In this document: positions 45,269-51,592 of the stretch, piece by piece
Position numbering within the stretch: position 1 is the stretch's first letter
How the letters are laid out: every line of letters starts with the position of its first letter
Source of the DNA: Desulfovibrionaceae bacterium
Lineage (GTDB): Bacteria > Desulfobacterota > Desulfovibrionia > Desulfovibrionales > Desulfovibrionaceae
Assembly (NCBI GenBank): GCA_017454105.1
Contig: JAFTDR010000037.1
Coordinates: 1-51,592 of the forward strand
Direction of reading: 5' to 3'
Length of the DNA stretch: 51,592 nucleotides
Notes under the pieces: model-generated
The model's database searches: none
What the model saw: only the letters and a program-made list of their open reading frames with translations
Told to the model about the DNA's origin: nothing
Made by a program: the position numbers and the translations under genes

Positions 45269-45499
45269 GAAAAATCCTCCGCGCGGGCGCGCGCAGCTTT
45301 CTGTCTTCGATCCGAGCAAAACAAAAGCACGCCCGCGCGCATAGGCTCACGTCCCTTGACGAGCTTGGGTAGTACGTGGCTAAAGAATGAAGATTTCTAC
45401 GCTGCGAGTATATACTGGTGACGTGTGAAAACTTCCTTCCCAACAGCAAAGGAAGTGCGAGGTTTCGCTGCTAACGAGGACGAAACAAGTAAAAAGCCT

Positions 45500-45602
45500 G
45501 GGACTCCAGAAGGAGCGCCCCCCTACTGTGGCCAAGCCGCTGCTTCCCTCTCGACAGCGGGCCTATAAGGGGAGGGATCGCCCTTAGGAGTCCCTCTTTT
45601 TT
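45500..45602 (+). ncRNA. long rod-like structured RNA or extended terminator
   Basis: GGGACTCC (45500-45507) pairs with GGAGTCCC (45587-45594), then AAGGAGCG with CGCCCTT, CCCC with GGGG, and CCGCTG with CAGCGG near the tip. TCTTTTTT follows. The 95 nt rod is too long for an ordinary terminator and ends in its own terminator-like U-run, so an independent small RNA is possible. The minus strand contains GGGAAGCAGCGG next to CCGCTGTC, recalling the tip of SRP (4.5S) RNA, but the GGAA tetraloop and internal loops are missing. Confidence 0.35.
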
Positions 45603-45801
45603 GGCAAGGTGGACAATCGCGACACAGCTGCGTTATGCTATTGCGATTCTACAGCTTGATTGCAAGAAACTGGATGAGTGTATGGAATCACAGTGCGGGG
45701 CCATTGCAATCGACACCCAGAGGTTCTCTGTGCTTCGGGAAAAAAGGCTGTCAGCTTGCGAATTGCGCGCCTGTCGCCCCTTCTTGGGCAAATGGTGTCT
45801 A

Positions 45802-45901
45802 TACTGCGGTCAGAAAAAAAATTGCCACTTGGATTTGCTCATGCAAGATTCAGAGCCGACTTGCGTCCTTAAAAAATGTCAGTTTGTTTCCGGCTTACAT
45901 A
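45802..45901 (+). mobile_element. MITE-like element, copy K
   Basis: 100 bp starting TACTGCGGTCAGAAAAAAAA, with TA before it (45800-45801). The right end is TTTCCGGCTTACATA. It abuts an inverted copy at a shared TATA. Confidence 0.78.
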
Positions 45902-46002
45902 TACTTGAGTCGGAAACAAAAAATGTGTCTATGGTACTCTAAGATTCAAGGACAATGCAGGCTTGTAACTCAACAGTGACAACTTTTTTCCCGATCACAA
46001 TA
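45902..46002 (-). mobile_element. MITE-like element, copy L (inverted, abutting K)
   Basis: 101 bp. It begins TACTTGAGTCGGAAACAAA and ends ACAACTTTTTTCCCGATCAC-AATA, the reverse of the family order. It sits back to back with copy K. Confidence 0.65.
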
Positions 46003-46214
46003 CGCTGCCGCTCACATGTCGACGGTACTCCATTGTGCTCTAGTCGTTAGAGATAACTGGAAGAAAGCTGCAACGCGCTCTTCACAGTATACCCGTGCAG
46101 TTTACAAGCTCCAGAAGCGCACTAGCGCGATACTACGCTTTGATGAGCTATAGAAATAGAATATGTACTGCGCCCCCCCCGTTTACGCGTGGGCCGATTC
46201 TCCACTTTTTTAAA

Positions 46215-47320
46215 AGTCATTATTCACAGTACCTCTTGACAAGATTCTTCCAAAATTTCCCTTCTATCCGTAGAGACAACCATAGCAACCCTGTATATTT
46301 TTGTGATTCTGAGAATAGATACCTATATCTTTTTTGATATATCTTCTCGATCTCATTTTTCAAAGATATTTTTGGACTCTGCGCATGATCAGTTCCTTTA
46401 AATTCAGTAACCATACAAGTATTCTTTGTTGCTAGCTCAAGATCAGATGTTCCTTTAGCATTCTCATGTTTCTTATTTTTTTGTAGATAGAGTATTTGCA
46501 GTAATATTGCGTATAGTGTACCCCATATCTTGACCGATTATCTTTAAAAGATATTACTCAAAATAGGCACTCAATCAAAATCAAATTAAAAATATATACT
46601 AATTGTTTAGCGTTCTTTGAGTCGATATAAGAAACTATATCAATCATTTTTTGCTTGAAATTCTTAGAAGATATTAAATTGTTTTCCTCAATGCATAGCA
46701 TCAATAATCTCTCTTCAATATCAGCATTCGTTAGAACTAAACGAACTGTTCCATCATATTTGTTCCGCAGAGTAAGATACCCAGTCTAATATAGCAACAT
46801 TTCTTATGCTATATTATTTAATACTTTCTTGAAATTTTATTATTTTCTATATATATCTAGTATTATAATCTAAAAAAATCAAAATTATCTCTTATTTTAA
46901 GGTATTACAATTCAAGAAGTTGTTTACAATGAGAGAGCATCTGGCCTCACTGCCATAAACTCACCCTGTCTCCTAGATTGAAACTGCAGAATCGTCATAG
47001 TTTATAATAACAGATGGATTCAAAGCTGATTGAGACCAGTAAATTAAAAATCCATCTTGCGGACTAACGAAAAACTAAGTATTGACCAAGGATTAAGCAA
47101 AGCCACCTCGGAATTAATCGCAAATTGAAAGCCATTATAATACTGTTTTATTCTTTTAAAAATATCGTCTTCTAGCGTAGCCAGCATTGTTGCAACATTC
47201 TCAATATATTCATAAAAAACTTTTTAAATTCAGGGTTTAAGCTTATGTTATTTAAATTATTAAACACAGAAAAAAGAGATACATAGCTTACTCTAGCAAC
47301 ACCTGCAATAAACATAATTC
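46215..47320 (-). pseudogene. AAA-ATPase-like / PD-(D/E)XK protein (PF09820-PF08011 type), decayed
   Basis: Reading the minus strand from about 47320, in shifting frames, gives IMFIAGVARVSYVSLFSVFN then NLNNISLNPEF, FKRIKQYYNGFQF, LLNPWSILSF, IEERLLMLCIEEN, SYIDSKNAKQL, KGTSDLELATKN and MVTEFKGTDHA. The order matches AAA-ATPase-like proteins of the PF09820 group (ITGVTRFS..SLFSDLNNL, WYNGY.F, NPxSILNF) followed by the PD-(D/E)XK domain (D and E-F-K). Several stops and frameshifts break it, and the Walker A part is missing. It is markedly AT-rich compared with neighbouring genes, which suggests transfer followed by decay. Confidence 0.7.
46904..46957. repeat. AT-rich repeat R5, copy 2
   Basis: Inside the decayed gene at 46215-47320. 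It matches 35813-35866 with substitutions. Confidence 0.45.
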
Positions 47321-47868
47321 AAGGAATTGTTGCATTCGATTTGGCTGGGACGCAAAAGATGTCCTTCAACACTCTGTTCAAATGGTCCTGCAAAAAAACT
47401 CTCAAATAAACTTCGCACGCTTCTTTATACCAAATACTCTTCGTCATCTGCTTTTCTTAAAGATATGGGAACAAGAGGCAGCTTTGACGATGCAACGCAA
47501 GTGTACAATACTCTGCAGTACGGAACGACGATTTGTAGAGACACAAACTTTTTTCCGCGCGTACAGAGCCAGACTCTCACGTAAGACAGACTTACAGAGA
47601 ACAAAGCCTCTCCTTGTGAAAACACTCTGGCTCATCGGCATTCGCCGCCATAGAAAGGGGTGACTGAGCCCTTGCAATGCGTAGAAGGCATCCTGGGCAG
47701 TTTTCTCTAGCGTATATATGCTGCGCACTGTGAGTTTTTTCTCAGTGCTTGGCGCTCTCCCACTTTCTATGCGAGTTCTCCCCCTGTACACGCGTACTTA
47801 TGCAGACTCCAAGCAAGAGCCTCATTCTAAAAAGAATCATTTATGCAAAGAAAATCTCAGACCAGAAG
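47321..47868. other. gene-free stretch
   Basis: About 550 bp between the decayed AAA gene and the MoaD-like gene. Short open frames here lack start signals and family resemblance. No RNA gene or terminator is evident. Confidence 0.5.
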
Positions 47869-48075
47869 CTAACCACGAGAGGCAACTTTTCTGACGAGAA
47901 TGACATCGTCTGGCTGTATGCTCCGGTCTGGAGTTAAAAGTTTCCCATCCCGCACAACAAGCGCCGTCTCCTCTGCTATGTCAAGCGCCTGAAATAGCTG
48001 ACGCACTGTTTTCACTCGGCGCATGGTGCGCTCTGTGTCTCCTGGCTCAAGGCGAACTGTGATTGTTTCTTCCAT
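47869..48075 (-). CDS. MoaD/ThiS-like sulfur carrier protein
   Basis: 68 aa with the ubiquitin-like beta-grasp layout: ITVRLEPGD, TVRQLFQALDI, ALVVRDGKLLTPDRSIQPDD and VILVRKVASRG. Sulfur carriers normally end in Gly-Gly; here the end is SRG, so only one Gly is present. If functional, it could donate sulfur to molybdopterin, thiazole or tRNA. The TtuA-like enzyme at 40168-41094 is a plausible partner. It follows the membrane protein gene by 13 bp. Confidence 0.75.
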   Translation of the reverse strand: MEETITVRLEPGDTERTMRRVKTVRQLFQALDIAEETALVVRDGKLLTPDRSIQPDDVILVRKVASRG

Positions 48076-48088
48076 ACAGTGGATTCTC

Positions 48089-49042
48089 TCAGCGGATCCA
48101 ATACAAATAGCCCGCAGTTACAAGAAGCATGAAGAAAAAGCGAAAGCTTTGGTTAACAAGAACAAGGTGCATGCCAAGAAGCGGTCCAAAATAGCCGGCA
48201 TACGAGGGAAACTGATGCCGAAGAGCCCTGAGAGGAGTCGACAGGATATTCCCAATAAGCAGTGCGCAAATGACCTCTTCATGACTTATGCCGCTTAAAG
48301 CGAGAAGGGAGGCTGCGGCACCAAGGGCAAGGCCAAGTTCGGCAAAGAGCTGCAGCACAACAATACCGGCTGCCTTTGGCGAAAGAGATGCGATCCAAAA
48401 AGGCTGATCAGCAAGCCAGAGACGGAGAGTCTCAAACCACCCCTGCTCCTGGGCATAAAAAACAAGGAGGTAGACGGGAATGGTCGCGCACAAAAGCCCT
48501 GGGAGGCGGGCAAGGGTCCGGGAAATGACCTTGGAGAGAACAGAGCGAAGGGAAAAGGTCTTTCTCTCGCATCCCTGGGCCTCTGGCTCCCCCAGAGACC
48601 CTGGCAAAAGCTTCCTCGCTAGGACAAGAACAGCAAGTGTTCTTAAAAGTGCCGCAAGGAGAGCCAAAGAAATATAGGTAAGTGTCGCAAAGCCCAAAAC
48701 GGGAAAAATGAGAAAAAAAAGTGTCGGCAGGTGGGTGAGGTACGCTGGAAAACTCGTGAAGAGAGAAGCAAGAAACAGTTCCCTGCGCGAGATGAGACCC
48801 TTTTGGTAGGCTTGCGAAAGGTTTGCGTTTGCGGCGTGGGATGAAAAAAAAGCCAGTGTAAACGCCGTCTGCGCGGAGTGTCCGAAATGGGCTATACGGG
48901 CAAATGGCCGACTGAAAGAGGCTAAAAAACGCGACCAGTGCAGAGCCTCAAGCAGATTGGCGATGAGAATGCCAACTGTTAGGCCACACAAGAGTTTACA
49001 TAGCGGAGAGACAAGAATGTGCCAGATTTCCTGCTCTGTCAT
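48089..49042 (-). CDS. nucleoside-recognition (Gate) domain membrane protein
   Basis: 317 aa with about eight hydrophobic segments. The arrangement (IWHILVSPLCKLLCGLTVGI ... FFSSHAANANLSQAYQKGL ... SPKAAGIVVLQLFAELGLAL) matches the Gate/nucleoside-recognition family found in deltaproteobacteria, in which two Gate halves form an inner-membrane protein. The transported substrate is unknown. It is 9 bp from the RNase HI gene and 13 bp from the MoaD-like gene, so the three form one minus-strand unit. Confidence 0.75.
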   Translation of the reverse strand: MTEQEIWHILVSPLCKLLCGLTVGILIANLLEALHWSRFLASFSRPFARIAHFGHSAQTAFTLAFFSSHAANANLSQAYQKGLISRRELFLASLFTSFPAYLTHLPTLFFLIFPVLGFATLTYISLALLAALLRTLAVLVLARKLLPGSLGEPEAQGCERKTFSLRSVLSKVISRTLARLPGLLCATIPVYLLVFYAQEQGWFETLRLWLADQPFWIASLSPKAAGIVVLQLFAELGLALGAAASLLALSGISHEEVICALLIGNILSTPLRALRHQFPSYAGYFGPLLGMHLVLVNQSFRFFFMLLVTAGYLYWIR

Positions 49043-49051
49043 GGCGCACTC

Positions 49052-50050
49052 CTATGCTTCAAGGAAACCCTCATCTACAGGAAGGTCGCTCCGTTCAGCC
49101 TGAGCTTTCGCGAGAGCGTCGCAGCGTTCATTCTGCTTCTGTCCCGCATGGCCGCGAAGCCAGAAAAAGGAAACACTGTGGCTTTCAAGCAGTTCGTTTA
49201 GACGACGCCACAAATCCTGATTTTTAACCGGTTTTCTCGCTGCTGTCATCCAATTGTTTCTAAGCCAGGACTTAAGCCAGCGCTTTTCAATCGCGTTGCA
49301 GACATATTGCGAATCAGAAAAAAGCTCGACATAGGATGGCGTATCGAGCGCGGAAAGTGCCTCGATAACACTCAAAATTTCCATGCGGTTGTTCGTCGTT
49401 TTCCGAAAGCCGCCGCTCAGCTCAATCGGTTTTTCTCCATTTCTCTGAATAACACACGCCCAGCCGCCCGGGCCGGGATTTCCAAGACAGGATCCGTCCG
49501 TGTGAATCGTCACTGTCTCCGCATTGTCATTCAATTTTTTATGAGAGCGCAGGCTGCTCCCATCACCACCTGGGTAGGCGTTGTCTATTTCAAGCTGATT
49601 GCCGTTTGACCCCTCCTTGGCAAGCAGCTCGCAGCGGCTGCTCTCTACAGTCGGCACTTTGACAAAGTGCATTGTGATTGTGAAATTAGGAACAAGGCTG
49701 ACCATAATCTGCCACAAATCCCTGTTCTTAATCGGCTGCTTTTCGCGGTTCATCCAGTTTGTCTGCTCCCAGAGGGAGAGCCAGCGCTTTGCTATCGCAT
49801 TGCAGACATACTCTGAACGCGAATAAATATCGACCGTACATCCTTTCTGAAGGGCCTGCAGCGCCTTTATGAGACTTATAATCTGAAGGCGGTTATACGT
49901 TGTTTTCTGATAGCCTCCGCTCAGTTCCCGGGGCTCCTTGCCTTCCTCATATATACAGACTGCCCATCCACCTGGACCAGGCGTACGTTTGCTGTAGGCC
50001 TCGATATAAACGGAGCAATGTCCTGTTTGTATGATTGTTTCCGCGTGCAA
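49052..50050 (-). CDS. rnhA: ribonuclease HI with an inactive N-terminal duplicate domain
   Basis: 332 aa made of two RNase HI domains. The C-terminal one (about 178-320) has all four catalytic acids: HTDGSCLGNPGPGGW, NRMEILSVIEAL, FSDSQYVCNAI and ERCDALAKAQ. The N-terminal one (about 10-150) keeps the fold and even the sequence frame (GPGGWAVCIY, YVCNAIAKRWLSLW), but its acids are replaced: D to E (VYIEAYS), E to Q (NRLQIISLIKAL), D to R (YSRSEYVCNAI) and D to E (SSRCELLAKE). RNase HI removes RNA from RNA-DNA hybrids. TTG 50050 has GGGAGG 10 nt upstream. Two intact-length domains suggest the dead half binds hybrid or partner. Confidence 0.85.
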   Translation of the reverse strand: MHAETIIQTGHCSVYIEAYSKRTPGPGGWAVCIYEEGKEPRELSGGYQKTTYNRLQIISLIKALQALQKGCTVDIYSRSEYVCNAIAKRWLSLWEQTNWMNREKQPIKNRDLWQIMVSLVPNFTITMHFVKVPTVESSRCELLAKEGSNGNQLEIDNAYPGGDGSSLRSHKKLNDNAETVTIHTDGSCLGNPGPGGWACVIQRNGEKPIELSGGFRKTTNNRMEILSVIEALSALDTPSYVELFSDSQYVCNAIEKRWLKSWLRNNWMTAARKPVKNQDLWRRLNELLESHSVSFFWLRGHAGQKQNERCDALAKAQAERSDLPVDEGFLEA

Positions 50051-50150
50051 TGTAAATCAGCCTCCCAAACCGTTATTGGCTTCAGGTGAAGAGGAGAAGC
50101 GAGTGCTCGCAAAAACACGCGCCTTCTCATCCACTAACAATAAAAGTAAC

Positions 50151-50187
50151 AATAAAAGGCACTCTCAGAGTTCCCCCAAGAGTGCCC
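50151..50187 (-). terminator. terminator of tRNA-Pro
   Basis: On the minus strand GGCACTCT and AGAGTGCC form a stem, then TTTTATT. It lies 8 bp past the tRNA 3' end. Confidence 0.8.
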
Positions 50188-50194
50188 AACTATA

Positions 50195-50271
50195 TGGTCG
50201 GAGCGAAAGGATTTGAACCTTCGACCCCCTGGTCCCAAACCAGGTGCGCTACCAGTCTGCGCCACGCTCCG
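50195..50271 (-). tRNA. tRNA-Pro (anticodon TGG)
   Basis: 77 nt with CCA encoded. Acceptor stem CGGAGCG / CGCTCCG, D arm GGCGCAGACTGGTAGCGC, anticodon stem CCTGG / CCAGG around TTTGGGA (anticodon TGG), T arm GGTTCAAATCC. A terminator follows. Confidence 0.96.
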
Positions 50272-50615
50272 TAACTTCTCTTAGATGACTTATACGCATT
50301 CCTGTGTTCCTTGTCAACAACCCGCATACGCGCGCGTCGAGATGACCGTACTGACTGTGCAGAGAAAAAAAGCTTCGAGTCGAAAGGAACAGAAATTCGC
50401 ATGGCAAGCTGGAAGTCAACATACTTTCACGGTGTGGCACGCTGCGAAGTACACCGAAAAGAATTTACGACGCATTCTCACCTCGCGCTGACCGAGAGAG
50501 CTTTGCCCGAGAGCGCGACGTTGCATCTGTCACAAGTGTTCTTCAATTCGCCCGTTCAACAGAAACAAGACAGAAGCTGTCAAGTACACAGGTCATCAGC
50601 CGAGAGTGTCAAACG

Positions 50616-50650
50616 TACTGCGGCCGGGAAAAAATTGTCACGGCCTCGGT
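50616..50650 (+). mobile_element. MITE-like left end, fragment
   Basis: TACTGCGGCCGGGAAAAAAT then TGTCAC resembles the left 27 bp of the element. The rest is not recognisable. Confidence 0.4.
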
Positions 50651-51085
50651 AGATCGTGAAGCGCAGCGGAACAGTTAGCCTCGCACGTTGTGACAATACA
50701 GAAGAACCCGTACCCATCCATGAGCTTTTGGATTTCCTCGTGCCGCAGCGTGTAGCTCTCCAGTACTCGGTATTGTGCCTCTTTTTTGCCCTTGCGCAGC
50801 GTGTGTTCACCTATCCTAATCTCAAAAAAATTCGCATACATGTCAAGACGCGCGTTTTTTCTTAGTTTCTGTCCCAACAGTTGGTCAAGGCTTTCCCCAA
50901 GCTACGCTATTGTATTGTTCAATATCCTGGAGTGTAGCTCGCTTATACATCGTCGTAAAAGACGTGGAAGTAGCGTGTCTTGCCGTAAAGATCGCGCTGA
51001 ACTGTGACTTAAGACACGTCATGTCGTAAAAAAAAGAGCGAAGCGTCGTGCCTGAGCTACCGTAGTCCTGCAGACGCTCAAGCAT
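50640..51085 (-). pseudogene. transposase remnant (IS1634/IS4-like)
   Basis: Minus-strand frames give GSSGTTLRSFFYDMTC, then (frame shifted) RDLYGKTRYFHVFYDDV, TLQDIEQYNSVAWGK, KLRKNARLDMYANFFEIRIG and KLMDGYGFFCIVTTCEAN. The last resembles the DGYYxIVT segment of IS1634-family transposases. At least two frameshifts join the pieces, and the DDE C-terminus is missing. I recognise the family only moderately. Confidence 0.4.
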
Positions 51086-51436
51086 GCATTCGCATTCGTT
51101 GCCGTCTCAGCCTCGTCACTCTTGTTCTTTTCATTGCAACTCCGCTCCCGCCCTCCTCCCCGAGGCGCTTTTTTATTGCCCTTGCTCCGGCCAAAGGTCG
51201 GGGCGGAGGTACAGTTCCTGCCACGAGATAGATCTCATAAAATTTTTTTTCGTAAAAACTATGGCTTACTAGATGCCCGCAGAGATGTAATAAGGCGGAT
51301 CTACGGCAAGTAGCGCACTACACCTATTGTCTAGCAAGTCAAAAAGATGCTATGAAAGAGGTAAACTGTCATAGGCAACGAAAGGAAGGGCGCGATGCCC
51401 GCTTTCGAAGCTGCTAGAGCAGCTAAGGAGGGGAAT

Positions 51437-51592
51437 ATGAGCAGAGAAGTACTACTGCGTCAGCTTGATTACTACAAAATCCATCAACAAGAATTTCTGA
51501 AAGATTATAATGGCAAGGTACTGTTGATCCAAAACGAACAGCTGGTTAAAACATTTGATGACCGCACGTCCGCATACCAATACGGGAAAAAA
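51437..51592 (+). CDS. DUF5678-like protein, 5' part only (runs off the window)
   Basis: 52 codons are visible, open to the end of the window. ATG 51437 has AAGGAGG 5 nt upstream, a consensus ribosome binding site. An in-frame ATG at 51395 with a weaker site is possible. The visible sequence has HQQEFLKDYNGKVLLIQNEQ then LVKTFDDRTSAYQYGKK, resembling DUF5678 (EFLKKYxGKYVxI..GEVV..FDsxxEAY). Such small proteins often lie next to toxin-antitoxin or clustered hypothetical genes; the partner would be beyond the edge. Confidence 0.6.
   Translation, partial: MSREVLLRQLDYYKIHQQEFLKDYNGKVLLIQNEQLVKTFDDRTSAYQYGKK

Larger units (their letters stand above)
45269..46214. other. gene-free region with hairpin and two abutting elements
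   Basis: About 950 bp without a gene. It contains the long hairpin at 45500-45602 and two MITE-like copies in opposite orientation (45802-45901, 45902-46002). Confidence 0.5.
50272..51436. other. gene-free region with transposase remnant
   Basis: No intact gene. It includes a partial MITE-like left end at 50616-50650 and a decayed transposase at 50640-51085 on the minus strand. Confidence 0.5.

Noticed and set aside
45500..45602. SRP (4.5S) RNA gene
   Set aside because: The tip lacks the GGAA tetraloop and the symmetric and asymmetric internal loops needed for Ffh binding, although GGGAAGCAGC is present on the minus strand.

Overview
The window looks like a chromosome segment from a sulfate-reducing deltaproteobacterium of the Desulfovibrionaceae (Desulfovibrio or a close relative). 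Three things point there: the aspartate-semialdehyde route into aromatic amino acids (ADTH synthase, 3-dehydroquinate synthase II, pheA, aroA, tyrA in one operon), an ArsR-type HTH/methyltransferase protein directly before ahcY, and a PHP domain fused to a UvrD helicase. The chromosome looks eroded. Roughly a quarter of the window holds no intact gene, and those stretches carry short dispersed repeats and broken genes. This would suit a host-restricted lineage such as a termite-gut protist symbiont, but that placement is inference.

Layout. 1-2.46 kb: gene-free, with copies of a 97-101 bp inverted-repeat element. 2.46-3.67 kb (+): a receiver protein and a DsbA-like thioredoxin. 4.35-5.47 kb (-): NlpC/P60 lipoprotein and MerR-like regulator. 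5.5-7.16 kb: gene-free, with old tandem repeats and a 28-32-28 bp repeat pair. 7.16-7.42 kb (+): a small conserved protein. 8.0-21.24 kb (-): rpsB-tsf; panC-metK; then aroC-recD2-U32-rRNA/tRNA methyltransferase-PHP/UvrD. 21.24-22.74 kb: divergent gene-free region. 22.74-27.58 kb (+): M16C peptidase, sulfotransferase, DHH phosphoesterase. 27.6-33.0 kb (+): aromatic operon behind a leader peptide and attenuator. 33.0-36.5 kb: repeats and a PD-(D/E)XK gene broken by the inverted-repeat element and by a frameshift. 36.5-41.1 kb (+): two PP-loop tRNA sulfuration ATPases, an Asd-like protein lacking the catalytic Cys, and a class IV aminotransferase. 41.15-42.6 kb (-): a small hypothetical protein and a DUF721/DciA-like protein. 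42.9-45.3 kb (+): HTH/methyltransferase and ahcY. 45.3-47.9 kb: a structured hairpin, two abutting inverted-repeat elements and an AT-rich decayed AAA/PD-(D/E)XK gene. 47.9-50.3 kb (-): MoaD/ThiS-like protein, nucleoside-recognition membrane protein, double RNase HI and tRNA-Pro. 50.3-51.6 kb: transposase remnant and the start of a DUF5678-like gene that runs off the window.

Metabolic links. metK, the HTH/methyltransferase and ahcY belong to the SAM cycle. aroC, the aromatic operon and pabC belong to chorismate metabolism. The TtuA-like ATPase could use the MoaD/ThiS-like protein as a sulfur donor. The best leads are the non-autonomous element with TA target duplications and a reconstructable empty site, the Tyr/Phe attenuator before the aromatic operon, two parS-like sites flanking a strand-polarity switch, and the RNase HI with an inactive duplicate domain.
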